From contig CAISPN010000074.1 of the NCBI GenBank assembly GCA_903887375.1, positions 1 through 64,000 on the forward strand: a stretch of DNA of 64,000 nucleotides, written 5' to 3'. The notes beneath the pieces are model-generated. The model was not told the DNA's origin and made no database searches. It worked only from the letters and a program-made list of their open reading frames with translations. The translations under genes were made by a program, and so were the position numbers. Shown here in pieces: positions 1 to 8,159 of the stretch (its first letter is position 1; every line of letters starts with the position of its first letter). This DNA is from an uncultured cyanobacterium (GTDB lineage Bacteria > Cyanobacteriota > Cyanobacteriia > Cyanobacteriales > Microcystaceae).

Positions 1-1
1 A

Positions 2-76
2 CCTGTGATGTTTGCCTTTACTTATCTCCAAGCGGCAATATTTCTTTGGTTTGCTCATTGGGGTTGGGTGACCTAG
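2..76 (+). CDS. C-terminal end of a membrane protein (5' truncated by window edge)
   Basis: The second forward frame is open from the window edge to a TAG at 74-76. It encodes 24 residues that are strongly hydrophobic and aromatic, ending FAHWGWVT, as expected for a last transmembrane helix. The following gene is a membrane glycosyltransferase on the opposite strand, so an envelope protein would fit. The fragment is too short to assign a family, and a chance open frame of 75 bases at the edge cannot be excluded. Confidence 0.35.
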   Translation, partial: PVMFAFTYLQAAIFLWFAHWGWVT

Positions 77-103
77 TAAAATAGAGCCACGACTATCTCT
101 GTG

Positions 104-244
104 ATGGATAACTACTGGTTGTTATTTTTCCAAAATCTTATAGGCAATGCTATTGGTGAATATGCCAAGCGATTACTGGGATTATTTATCAGGAATATCA
201 AACTGATTGAGATTGAAGGATCATCGAGATCAATAAGATTATGA
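104..244 (+). CDS. Possible small protein, 46 aa
   Basis: An ATG-initiated frame of 46 codons begins with MDNYWLLFFQNLIGNAIG and ends in a basic, isoleucine-rich tail. No Shine-Dalgarno sequence precedes it. It lies between the tail of the upstream membrane protein and the convergent glycosyltransferase gene. I recognise no family. It could equally be random open frame in AT-rich intergenic DNA. Confidence 0.15.
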   Translation: MDNYWLLFFQNLIGNAIGEYAKRLLGLFIRNIKLIEIEGSSRSIRL

Positions 245-281
245 CCAATATGATAATTGTGGACAATTGATTACTCTTTTT

Positions 282-1223
282 TTAGTTTTGTTTATCTAAA
301 CCATAAAGATCTCTAACTATATAGAGAGGACGCCCTTTTATTTCTTCATAAACTCTTCCTAAGTATTCTCCAATAATACCTAAAGTAATTAATTGAATAC
401 CACCTAGAAATAGAATAGTAACCATTAAAGAGGCATATCCAGGCACATCAATTCCTAAAAATATAGTTCTTATAACTAAAAATGAGGCATAAAATAGAGA
501 CAACAATGAGATAATTAAACCTACATAAGTCCATATCTTAAGAGGTAATAGACTGAAAGAAGTAATCCCATCTAAAGCAAAATTCCATAGTTTCCAATAA
601 TTCCATTTAGTATTACCTTGATAACGGGGCTGCCGTTCAAATAAAATATATGTACTTTTAAAACCAACCCAAGCAAAAAGACCCTTCATAAAGCGTGTTC
701 TTTCTGGTAAACGCTTTAATGCCTCTACTGCCTTACGATCCAATAAACGAAAATCTCCTGTATTTCTAGGAATAGAAATTTTAGTAATTTTACCTAAAAG
801 TACATAAAAAGCATTTGCTGTAGACCTTTTAAACCAAGTTTCACTTTGACGTGTTTTTCTCGTTGCGTATACAATATCATAACCTTCTTGCCATTTTAAA
901 ACCATTTCCCCAATTAGTTCAGGAGGATCTTGCAAATCAGCATCAATAGGAATTACTGCATTACCACTAGCATAATCAATACCTGCTGTTAGAGCAATAT
1001 CTTTGCCAAAATTTCGAGATAAGTTAATAACTTTAATATCAGAATTATTTAGATAGTAATCAATAAGAATATCAAGAGTTTTATCTTTACTTCCATCATT
1101 TATACATATAATTTCATAGGTCAATTTTAAACTTTCTAGAGCACCTATTACTCTTTTAAATAAAATATCAATATTTTCTTCCTCATTATATAAGGGGATA
1201 ACTACAGAAATTTGAATGCTCAT
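282..1223 (-). CDS. GT2 family polyprenyl-phosphate glycosyltransferase (DPM1/GtrB-like)
   Basis: A 313-residue family 2 glycosyltransferase that probably moves a sugar from a nucleotide donor to a polyprenyl phosphate at the inner face of the plasma membrane. The N-terminal GT-A domain starts VVIPLYNEEENI, has the NDGSKDKT segment and the metal/donor site IDADLQDP, followed by the family motif NTGDFRLLDR. Two C-terminal transmembrane helices (around residues 225-295) precede the basic tail that ends GRPLYIVRDLYGL, as in GtrB/DPM-like proteins. I start at the ATG encoding MSIQISVV (1223) rather than 10 codons upstream because the family begins just before this strand. Donor and acceptor cannot be told from sequence. 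No flippase gene is adjacent. Confidence 0.88.
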   Translation of the reverse strand: MSIQISVVIPLYNEEENIDILFKRVIGALESLKLTYEIICINDGSKDKTLDILIDYYLNNSDIKVINLSRNFGKDIALTAGIDYASGNAVIPIDADLQDPPELIGEMVLKWQEGYDIVYATRKTRQSETWFKRSTANAFYVLLGKITKISIPRNTGDFRLLDRKAVEALKRLPERTRFMKGLFAWVGFKSTYILFERQPRYQGNTKWNYWKLWNFALDGITSFSLLPLKIWTYVGLIISLLSLFYASFLVIRTIFLGIDVPGYASLMVTILFLGGIQLITLGIIGEYLGRVYEEIKGRPLYIVRDLYGLDKQN

Positions 1224-1522
1224 AAGGGAAACTCGAAAAATAGAAAAACCCAAATCAAGCTAAACTAATAATTAATGACTAAGTACGTGAAACAATCTAA
1301 AAATGGATTGTAAAGATTACAGGAGAAAGGTTTAATAGAAATTTATCAAAAACCTCACAAATACTTATGTATAATAAACTAAATTAACCTATTACGAGAG
1401 AATAGGCAAGTTTTGCAATATCTTCACTGGATAATACTTCCAGCTACCTTATAGCACCTACAACCTCAGCTAGTAGAATAGAACCAAAGGAAATTGTTTA
1501 ACCCTAACAAACTATACCCTTT
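1224..1522. other. Divergent intergenic region, no clear signal
   Basis: About 300 AT-rich bases separate the divergent glycosyltransferase and trpD and should hold both promoters. I see only a short perfect inverted repeat, CCTATT/AATAGG, at about 1388-1406, and no T-run after it. There is no recognisable trp leader peptide, RNA gene or convincing -35/-10 pair. Confidence 0.4.
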
Positions 1523-2551
1523 ATGAAAACCGATAATTGGACAGATCTACTTCAACAGTTGCTAGAAGGAAACTCTCTCTCAATGGAACAATCTACAGAA
1601 TTGATGCAGGGCTGGTTAACAGACTCTATCCCACTTGCTCTTGGTGGAGCTTTACTAGCTGCCTTACAGGCTAAAGGAGTGACAGCAGCTGAACTTGCAG
1701 GTATGGCCAAGGTACTGCGGGCAAAACATTTAGCCAACTCTAGCGAAAGTGTGATTGACACTTGTGGCACTGGTGGAGATGGCGCTTCGACTTTCAATAT
1801 TTCTACTGCCGTAGCTTTTGTGGCAGCAGCAGCAGGGGTTAAAGTAGCCAAGCATGGTAATCGTTCGGCTTCTAGTAGGGTTGGCTCGGCTGATGTTTTA
1901 GAGTTTTTGGGGGTTGAACTTTCTGCTCCTTTTGCTCAAGTTAAAGATGCTTTGGATGAGGTGGGAATTACTTTTTTATTTGCTCCAGGTTGGCATCCTG
2001 CCCTAAAGAGCGTTGCATCTTTGAGACAAACTCTCAAAATCCGTACTATCTTTAATCTTTTAGGTCCTCTAGTCAATCCCCTCAATCCTACTGGGCAGGT
2101 AATTGGAGTTTATAGTAACCAGTTTTTATTACCCATGGCCGAGGCTTTAGATCAATTGGGTATTGCTAAAGCAATTATTGTAAATTCTCGAGAAGGACTA
2201 GATGAAGCCAGTTTAGGAGATCTTACAGATTTGGCGATTTTGGAGAATGGTCAACTTAAATCTGAGACTATTTCTCCTGAAAAACTTGGAATAAAGCCAG
2301 TTGGAGTAGAAGCTCTCAAAGGTGGTGATGTCCCAGAAAATGCCAAAATCCTCACAAAAGTGCTTAAAGGTCAAGCCAGCCAAGCTCAGCTTGATGTTGT
2401 AGCCCTCAATACTTCACTAGCTTTGCAAGTTGCTGGAAAAGTACCATTAGGAGCTCATTTGGAGGGTTTCATTCTAGCAAAAGAAATCTTAGCTCAAGGA
2501 GCCCCTTGGTCTAAACTAGAGAGCTTGGTAGAATTTCTTAGGTCATCTTGA
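1523..2551 (+). CDS. trpD: Anthranilate phosphoribosyltransferase
   Basis: A 342-residue enzyme of tryptophan biosynthesis that joins anthranilate to PRPP to give N-(5'-phosphoribosyl)anthranilate in the cytosol. The length is normal for TrpD. The PRPP-binding glycine motif [15 protein letters not shown] is at residues 81-95, [18 protein letters not shown] follows, and the conserved [10 protein letters not shown] segment is present. It starts at an ATG. No other trp genes are nearby, which is usual in cyanobacteria, where trp genes are dispersed. It is followed on the same strand by a PII-like gene about 90 bases downstream and may be read through into it. Confidence 0.97.
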   Translation: MKTDNWTDLLQQLLEGNSLSMEQSTELMQGWLTDSIPLALGGALLAALQAKGVTAAELAGMAKVLRAKHLANSSESVIDTCGTGGDGASTFNISTAVAFVAAAAGVKVAKHGNRSASSRVGSADVLEFLGVELSAPFAQVKDALDEVGITFLFAPGWHPALKSVASLRQTLKIRTIFNLLGPLVNPLNPTGQVIGVYSNQFLLPMAEALDQLGIAKAIIVNSREGLDEASLGDLTDLAILENGQLKSETISPEKLGIKPVGVEALKGGDVPENAKILTKVLKGQASQAQLDVVALNTSLALQVAGKVPLGAHLEGFILAKEILAQGAPWSKLESLVEFLRSS

Positions 2552-2640
2552 GCAAATAGATTGAGATATATATTTTAATCAATCTGTTTATACAAATTAC
2601 CTAAAAATATTTTCTAGAATTGAGACTTTCGGAGTTAAAG

Positions 2641-2955
2641 ATGTCATTTTCAGCAATTCAATCAGCTGTCCTAGTTGTAATTATTGGTGAATCAGTTCTA
2701 CAAGATCGTATTATCAAGATATTGAAAGATTTAGGAGTCACTGGCTATACCTTGAGTCAGGTTCAAGGCGCTGGTAGTCATGGCAATCGACAAGGAGATC
2801 TAGTTGGCTATAATACCAATATTGAGATTAAGAGTGTTGTCTCATCTGAGACATCAGAAGCCATTTTCAATGGTCTTCTCCAGTATCAATCTAACCATGC
2901 CTTAATTGCTTTTCGTCAGAATGTAGATGCCTTATCGGGTTTTAAGATCATATAA
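2641..2955 (+). CDS. PII-like signalling protein (SbtB-like)
   Basis: A 104-residue protein with the ferredoxin-like PII fold pattern: VVIIGESVLQDRIIKILKD, then GVTGYTLSQVQGAGSH, which parallels the GYTV..GKGS segment before the T-loop of SbtB and GlnB, then an IEIKSVV strand. The ATG at 2641 has a GGAG six bases ahead; an in-frame TTG at 2620 lacks this. It lacks the C-terminal CGPEGC redox loop typical of SbtB and no sbtA bicarbonate transporter is adjacent, so the SbtB assignment is tentative. PII-like proteins bind adenine nucleotides and regulate a partner; that partner is not visible here. Confidence 0.7.
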   Translation: MSFSAIQSAVLVVIIGESVLQDRIIKILKDLGVTGYTLSQVQGAGSHGNRQGDLVGYNTNIEIKSVVSSETSEAIFNGLLQYQSNHALIAFRQNVDALSGFKII

Positions 2956-2961
2956 AACATA

Positions 2962-3004
2962 TAAAAAAAGAATAGCTCCTTAAATGGGAGCTACTCTTTT
3001 TTAA
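2962..3004. terminator. Bidirectional rho-independent terminator
   Basis: A hairpin with a TAGCTCC...GGGAGCTA stem and a short AT loop is flanked by an A-run on the left and a T-run on the right. It serves the PII-like gene on the plus strand and crhR on the minus strand, whose stop is only 15 bases away. Confidence 0.85.
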
Positions 3005-3018
3005 TTAAATTATCAAAT

Positions 3019-4452
3019 CTAATTAGGATTTTGGGTTACAGTTTTTCTGATAATATTGCGATTACCATCAGAACCACCATTGTATTTGCGTTTAACAGGA
3101 GGAAGTTGTGGTTTGGGCAGAGTGTTACCACTGGGGACTTCCCAATCTTTCTGCATCCAACTTGGGCAGTTTTGATCATAGATCATTTGTAGAGCTGCAG
3201 CTGCTATAGCTTGTGGATCATATTCATTACTCAACTCTCGTACTAATGGCAAGAAAGAAGCCATTCTCTCGCCAGCTAAACTTTCTTTGATACGCTCTTG
3301 TAGATTTTCTAGACGCTTTGCTTCAACTTGGGCGCGAGTAGGAATCTGGCAAACATTTATAGTCTGTCTCAAACGGCGTTCAATCAATTTAAAAAGACGA
3401 CGATCCATTGGATCAACCAAAGCAATAGCCTTACCTTCTTTACCAGCGCGGCCAGTTCTTCCTATACGGTGAATATAAGTTTCGGCATTGTCAGGTAGAT
3501 CATAATTGATTACATGGCTGAGCAATTCAACATCAAGACCACGCGCTGCGATATCAGTGGCTACAACCAAGCGAATTTTTCCTTCGCGGAAGCGCTGAAC
3601 CAGTCTTTCTCTTTGAGCTTGAGAAAGGTTGCCATGATATTCATCAACGCTCTGTCCAGACTCTTGTAGTTTAATAGTTAACTCAGCAGCAGTTTGCTTA
3701 GTACGCACAAAAATGATGGCAGATTCAGGAGATTCAATTTCCAAAATCGGCTGAAGTGCTTTTAATTTAGTCCAACCGCGTGGGACGTTGTAAACATGTT
3801 GAGCAATTTTAGAAGGGGTCGCTTGAGTCTGTTGTACTGTGACAGTAGCGGGATCATTAAGAAACTTATTGATAAGATCGCGGATTTCTCGGGGCATGGT
3901 TGCTGAAAAACAAGCAGTTTTGCGCTGTTTAGGAGCTTGGGAAAGTATTTTTTTAACATCGTCAATAAAACCCATGCTCAGCATTTCATCTGCCTCATCG
4001 AGCACTACCCATTCCAAACTTTCCAGATGGAGCTTTCCGCGATCTAGTAGGTCAATTACTCTTCCAGGAGTACCTACAACTATCTGCACGCCCTTTTCTA
4101 AGCTGCGGATCTGGCGTTCCATTGATTGTCCACCGCAGATAGTCAAGATATAGAGGTGACGATCACCGGAAAACTCTTTGATCGCCTCTGCCACTTGTTG
4201 AGCAAGTTCACGAGTAGGAGTTAATACTAAAGCTTGAACTTTAGGATTTTTTGTATTAATCTGATCGAGCATTGGCAATGAGTAAGCCGCAGTTTTGCCT
4301 GTACCAGTCTGTGATTGACCCACAACGTCTCTTCCTGAGAGCAGAAGTGGAATAGCTTGCTCCTGAATATTGGTTGGGCTAACAAAACCCATGGCCTCTA
4401 ACAGGTTGACGCGGGTCTCGGACAGTCCTAGGCTTTGAAAGGAAATGGTCAT
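3019..4452 (-). CDS. crhR: DEAD-box RNA helicase, CrhR-like
   Basis: A 477-residue ATP-dependent RNA helicase with every core motif: Q-motif region, SQTGTGKT (motif I), PTRELA (Ia), GG, TPGR (Ib), DEAD (II), SAT (III), FVRTKQTA (IV), TDIAARGLD (V) and HRIGRTGR (VI). The C-terminal extension has an RNA-binding-like helicase tail and a short basic end. It lies 71 bases behind rimO on the same strand. The rimO-crhR operon, with transcript processing between the two, is known from Synechocystis, where CrhR is redox- and cold-regulated. The AT-rich 71-base spacer here fits a processing site. Assignment to CrhR rests on length, motifs and synteny. Confidence 0.9.
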   Translation of the reverse strand: MTISFQSLGLSETRVNLLEAMGFVSPTNIQEQAIPLLLSGRDVVGQSQTGTGKTAAYSLPMLDQINTKNPKVQALVLTPTRELAQQVAEAIKEFSGDRHLYILTICGGQSMERQIRSLEKGVQIVVGTPGRVIDLLDRGKLHLESLEWVVLDEADEMLSMGFIDDVKKILSQAPKQRKTACFSATMPREIRDLINKFLNDPATVTVQQTQATPSKIAQHVYNVPRGWTKLKALQPILEIESPESAIIFVRTKQTAAELTIKLQESGQSVDEYHGNLSQAQRERLVQRFREGKIRLVVATDIAARGLDVELLSHVINYDLPDNAETYIHRIGRTGRAGKEGKAIALVDPMDRRLFKLIERRLRQTINVCQIPTRAQVEAKRLENLQERIKESLAGERMASFLPLVRELSNEYDPQAIAAAALQMIYDQNCPSWMQKDWEVPSGNTLPKPQLPPVKRKYNGGSDGNRNIIRKTVTQNPN

Positions 4453-4523
4453 AGTTTGGTTATTTTATGAATGAAACAATCTGTGTATGGTTAGAAATAG
4501 CTGTTGATCTAGCTGGGTTTTTC

Positions 4524-5843
4524 CTAAATTTGAGCAACATTACCATATAGGTCATAGGCACTTGCATCTGTAATTGCAACGGGTACCAGTGAGCCTAAAG
4601 AGGCTGAGCCTTGAACATATACTAAACCATCGACTTCGGGAGCAAAACGGGCCGAGCGGCCTATTAATTCTCCAGTTTCAGGATTTTCTTGTTCAATCAG
4701 CACATCAACCGTTTGACCGATATAAGCTCGGTTATTTTTGGCTGAGATGGGCTGCTGCACCTCCATCAGAATCTCACGACGCTCTTGCATTAACTCATCA
4801 GCTACAGGGTTAGGCAAGTTAAAGGCAGCAGTTCCTTCCTCTGGAGAGAAAGTAAACACGCCAACGTGATCAAATTCATGGCGCTCTACAAACTCAACTA
4901 GATGTTCAAAATGACCATCTTCTTCACCTGGAAAGCCAACTATAAAAGTTGTACGCAAAACTGCCCCGCTCAGGGTATCTTTTAGCCGCTCAATTACATT
5001 ATCATTGACTCGTCCTTGCCAAGGACGGTTCATTGCTCTGAGAATTTCAGGATGAGAATGCTGCAAGGGTAAGTCAAGATAGGGCAATATATTATGGGTT
5101 TGTTGGATGGCCTCTATCACTTTTGATGTTAAACCTGTGGGATAGGCATAATGCATACGCACCCAGGGTACATCCACTTCACCTAATGCTCGCAAGAGCT
5201 CAGCCAATTTGGGTTCTCCATAGAGATCCAAGCCATAGTTAGTGGTTATTTGGGAGATCAAGATTATTTCCTTGACTCCTTGCTGGGCTAAGGCATGAGC
5301 CTCGGCCACTATAGATTCAATAGAGCGAGAACGCTGTTTACCCCTCAGGTGAGGAATAATGCAAAAAGCACAACTGTAATCACAGCCTTCAGCAACTCTC
5401 AAATAAGCTATACCCTCAGTCGTAGTACGATAGCGAGGTGTACTTTCATCGGCTATAAATTGAGGAGTTTGAGATATTTCTCTAACTCTCTCACCTGCTT
5501 CGACTCGTTGAACTATATCGACTATCTTTTGATAATCTCCAGTACCAACTACAGCAACTGCCTCAGGAAGTTCATCTAAAAGCTCCTCCTGAAAATGCTG
5601 GGCCAGGCAGCCAGAAATAATAATCTTCTTATTAGATTCTGCAAGCTCCACTAAGGTACGTACAGATTCTTCTCTTGCTGCTTGAATAAAACTGCAGGTA
5701 TTTACTATGACGTAGTCAGCAATTTCTTCATCAGTGTCAACTGTATAACCAGCACCGGCTAACAAGCCCAACATATGCTCTGAGTCTATGCGGTTCTTCT
5801 CGCAGCCAAGGTGTGCAATGGCGATGGTTGGCTTTTTGCCCAT
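4524..5843 (-). CDS. rimO: Ribosomal protein S12 methylthiotransferase
   Basis: A 439-residue radical-SAM enzyme that adds a methylthio group to an aspartate of ribosomal protein uS12. The N-terminal UPF0004 domain carries three cluster cysteines (C14, C50, C79 from the chosen start). The radical-SAM motif CDYSCAFC is at 154-161. A TRAM domain closes the protein. I chose the ATG encoding [18 protein letters not shown] because the family starts there; an in-frame ATG 12 codons upstream gives an unlikely basic extension. It is first gene of the rimO-crhR unit, with a structured leader upstream at 5995-6095. Confidence 0.95.
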   Translation of the reverse strand: MGKKPTIAIAHLGCEKNRIDSEHMLGLLAGAGYTVDTDEEIADYVIVNTCSFIQAAREESVRTLVELAESNKKIIISGCLAQHFQEELLDELPEAVAVVGTGDYQKIVDIVQRVEAGERVREISQTPQFIADESTPRYRTTTEGIAYLRVAEGCDYSCAFCIIPHLRGKQRSRSIESIVAEAHALAQQGVKEIILISQITTNYGLDLYGEPKLAELLRALGEVDVPWVRMHYAYPTGLTSKVIEAIQQTHNILPYLDLPLQHSHPEILRAMNRPWQGRVNDNVIERLKDTLSGAVLRTTFIVGFPGEEDGHFEHLVEFVERHEFDHVGVFTFSPEEGTAAFNLPNPVADELMQERREILMEVQQPISAKNNRAYIGQTVDVLIEQENPETGELIGRSARFAPEVDGLVYVQGSASLGSLVPVAITDASAYDLYGNVAQI

Positions 5844-5994
5844 TTGAATCTCTATGGATCTACCCCTATGGGGCGACAAACCTTATTTTTTCTGTCTTGG
5901 TGACAAATGCTTTTGGCTGTAGGTCGGTTGCCCTTCTATCTCTTTACAGATTTTAACACATTTTTGATTCTTTCTATTTATTAAGTTTTGCCAA

Positions 5995-6021
5995 GAAAAA
6001 ACTTCGGCCCGAGAGCTGAAG
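5995..6021 (-). terminator. Intrinsic terminator upstream of rimO (candidate attenuator)
   Basis: Read on the minus strand, a CUUC-A-GCU / GGC-C-GAAG stem with a four-base CUCG loop is followed at once by six U residues. It points into rimO-crhR and ends about 150 bases before the rimO start. No minus-strand gene ends here, so it either attenuates the operon leader or terminates a small RNA. See the matching finding for the competing helix. Confidence 0.6.
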
Positions 6022-6110
6022 CCAAACAAGAGAACTCAATGAGAGATACCGAAACTGCTCAACTTTGATAAACATCTATTGCTTCAGTAGTTTCGTCACC
6101 TGTAAATAGT
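5995..6110 (-). ncRNA. Candidate structured leader or small RNA
   Basis: On the minus strand a seven-base-pair helix (6089-6095 with 6050-6056, CGAAACU/AGUUUCG) encloses about 32 bases and precedes the terminator hairpin at 5995-6021. The enclosed segment CUGAAGC (6081-6087) is complementary to GCUUCAG (6016-6022), the 5' arm of the terminator. A TATAAC hexamer lies near 6110-6115 on this strand and could be a -10 box. The ends are guesses; expression is not shown by sequence. Confidence 0.35.
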
Positions 6111-6292
6111 TATAACACCATTATTAAGAAATATCTAATCAGATTGACAATTAATTATGGCTATGTTTAGGAAGATGAGGGATTGCTCTGGTTTTCCAAG
6201 TTATCTTTACAATTCTTTACCCTAGAGCAAATATGCTGTAAACTTTTTTGAGAAAGAGTATTTTAAAAAATGCGAGAGGAGATAGAAAAACG

Positions 6293-7168
6293 ATGCAGTC
6301 GGCAGCAACCGCACTGACAATTCCTAAAGAGTTTCTTAAAGCGCCAGGTGGGATCAATCCCAATGTGCTTATGTTCTTGATTGCCTTATTATTAGTAGCT
6401 TCATCAGTCTGTGGTTATTGGCTTTATCAATGGCCAGGCTGGATTTGCTTCTTGGCAAATGTTCTGGCGCTCCATCTTTCAGGTACTGTAATTCATGATG
6501 CTTCTCACAATAGTGCACATTCCAACCGTCTCATAAATGCGGTTTTGGGTCACGGTAGTGCGCTGATGCTTGGTTTCGCCTTTCCCGTCTTTACGAGAGT
6601 GCATCTTCAGCATCATGCCCATGTCAATGATCCTGAAAACGACCCAGATCATTTTGTCTCTACAGGCGGACCTCTGTGGATGATTGCTGCCAGGTTTTTC
6701 TATCACGAAATATTCTTTTTTAAAAGACGTCTTTGGCGCAAAGGGGAGTTGCTAGAGTGGTTCTTGAGCCGTCTTTTTCTAGTAATAGTAGTTGTCCTTG
6801 GCTATTATTTCGGTTTTATAGGCTATGTGATGAACTTCTGGTTTGCTCCAGCTCTGGTAGTAGGAATAGCACTTGGTCTCTTTTTTGACTATCTACCTCA
6901 TCGGCCATTCCAAGAGCGCTCTCGCTGGAAAAATGCCAGGGTCTATCCTAGCGCGCTGCTCAATATCCTGATTTTAGGACAAAATTACCATCTTGTTCAT
7001 CACCTTTGGCCCTCTGTTCCTTGGTACAAATACCAATCGGCTTACTATGCCACCAAACCCTTACTAGATCTAAAAGGTTGTGAACAGTCTCTTGGTTTAC
7101 TAGAGAAAAAAAACTTCTGGAATTTTCTCTATGATGTATTTCTAGGAATCAGGCTGGGTCAGCACTAG
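6293..7168 (+). CDS. crtR: Beta-carotene hydroxylase (CrtR type)
   Basis: A 291-residue membrane di-iron oxygenase of the fatty-acid-desaturase superfamily that hydroxylates beta-carotene rings to zeaxanthin. The N-terminus reads [10 protein letters not shown], typical of cyanobacterial CrtR. Histidine boxes are HDASH (68-72), HLQHH (104-108) and HLVHH near the C-terminus, set between hydrophobic helices. The ATG at 6293 has a strong GAGAGGAGAT ahead of it; the upstream in-frame start is rejected. The last 20 bases overlap the convergent gatC. The 450-base upstream region also carries the rimO leader on the other strand, so the two promoters share this space. Confidence 0.93.
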   Translation: MQSAATALTIPKEFLKAPGGINPNVLMFLIALLLVASSVCGYWLYQWPGWICFLANVLALHLSGTVIHDASHNSAHSNRLINAVLGHGSALMLGFAFPVFTRVHLQHHAHVNDPENDPDHFVSTGGPLWMIAARFFYHEIFFFKRRLWRKGELLEWFLSRLFLVIVVVLGYYFGFIGYVMNFWFAPALVVGIALGLFFDYLPHRPFQERSRWKNARVYPSALLNILILGQNYHLVHHLWPSVPWYKYQSAYYATKPLLDLKGCEQSLGLLEKKNFWNFLYDVFLGIRLGQH

Positions 7169-7451
7169 CTAAGATATTGGGAACTTGGAAAAAATCTCCC
7201 TCTCTAGAGGGGGCCTGACTTAAAATTTCTTCCCTGAGAGTGCAATTTTCCTGTTGATCAGCTCTAGTGACATTACTAAGCTCAATAGCCCTGGTAGTAG
7301 GGTTTACAGACTCAGTATCTAATTCACTCAACTGCTCAAAATAGTCCAAAATACTGTTGAGCTGTTTAGCAAACTGCTCCTCTTGTTGATTTGGTATATC
7401 TAGCCTAGCTAAAAGAGCGACTTTGCGAACTTGGTTAATATCTATAGTCAT
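7149..7451 (-). CDS. gatC: Asp/Glu-tRNA(Asn/Gln) amidotransferase subunit C
   Basis: A 100-residue protein with the GatC pattern: ...[12 protein letters not shown] near the start, [17 protein letters not shown] in the middle, and the VTRADQ segment before the end. GatC helps assemble the GatCAB complex that converts misacylated Glu-tRNA(Gln) to Gln-tRNA(Gln). gatA and gatB are not in the window. It follows ycf3 with a 14-base gap on the same strand and overlaps the crtR 3' end by 20 bases. Confidence 0.93.
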   Translation of the reverse strand: MTIDINQVRKVALLARLDIPNQQEEQFAKQLNSILDYFEQLSELDTESVNPTTRAIELSNVTRADQQENCTLREEILSQAPSREGDFFQVPNILASADPA

Positions 7452-7465
7452 AATGATTGAATTGA

Positions 7466-7987
7466 TTAAAAAAAGATATCTAAATCAGAGCGTCCAGTAA
7501 TTTTAAGCCAATTTTGGGCTTCAATGTAATTATTGGGTGCTAAGCGAATAGCTTGTTTCCAGTACTGCGCTGCCTTATCAAGAAGAATTTCAGCTTGTTG
7601 CTCTTTTCCTTCCTCTTTGGCTTTTTCTCCCTGATAGTGGTAGATTACAGCAATATTGTTGAGAGCCGAAGAAAACTGAGGATTGATTTCAATCGCTTGA
7701 TTATAGTAATCCAAGGCTTTGTCTTGTTCTCCATTGCTAGCATGAATGATGCCAATGTTGTATAGAATGTAACTACGATCTGTTGAATTTTCCTCTAATT
7801 TGAGTGCCTCGTGATAATTTTCTAGGGCTTCGGCATATTCGCCATCTGCTTGAGCTGACATACCATCTCGGTAGTAAACAAAAGCCTCTTTTGACTTTTT
7901 ACTGGTCGGCAGCACCTTGAGAATCATATCTGCCATAACAGTGAAAGTCTTGTCGATGAAATTATCATTGCGTTGTGTTCTAGGCAT
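7466..7987 (-). CDS. ycf3: Photosystem I assembly protein Ycf3
   Basis: A 173-residue protein with the conserved start [20 protein letters not shown] and three tetratricopeptide repeats (about residues 35-70, 72-105 and 120-155). Ycf3 is a thylakoid-associated chaperone needed for PSI assembly. The length matches the plastid and cyanobacterial family. It is first gene of a pair with gatC and diverges from the hybrid kinase at 8160. Confidence 0.97.
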   Translation of the reverse strand: MPRTQRNDNFIDKTFTVMADMILKVLPTSKKSKEAFVYYRDGMSAQADGEYAEALENYHEALKLEENSTDRSYILYNIGIIHASNGEQDKALDYYNQAIEINPQFSSALNNIAVIYHYQGEKAKEEGKEQQAEILLDKAAQYWKQAIRLAPNNYIEAQNWLKITGRSDLDIFF

Positions 7988-8159
7988 AGTATATAAATTA
8001 GGTTTTTAACTCTTTCAAGATCCTAACGCGAGAATGTCCAAACTCTTCCTAAACTGACAATCTTTAAAAAATATGAGTTTTTCTGCAAGTTGACCAAGGC
8101 TAAGGCACTTTAGAAAGAGTATGCAGGATCAAACATTAGATCCAAAATAAAGTACTACA

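Noticed and set aside
1224-1522. trp leader or attenuator ahead of trpD
   Set aside because: No short ORF with tandem Trp codons and no terminator/antiterminator pair; the only hairpin is six bases with no T-run.
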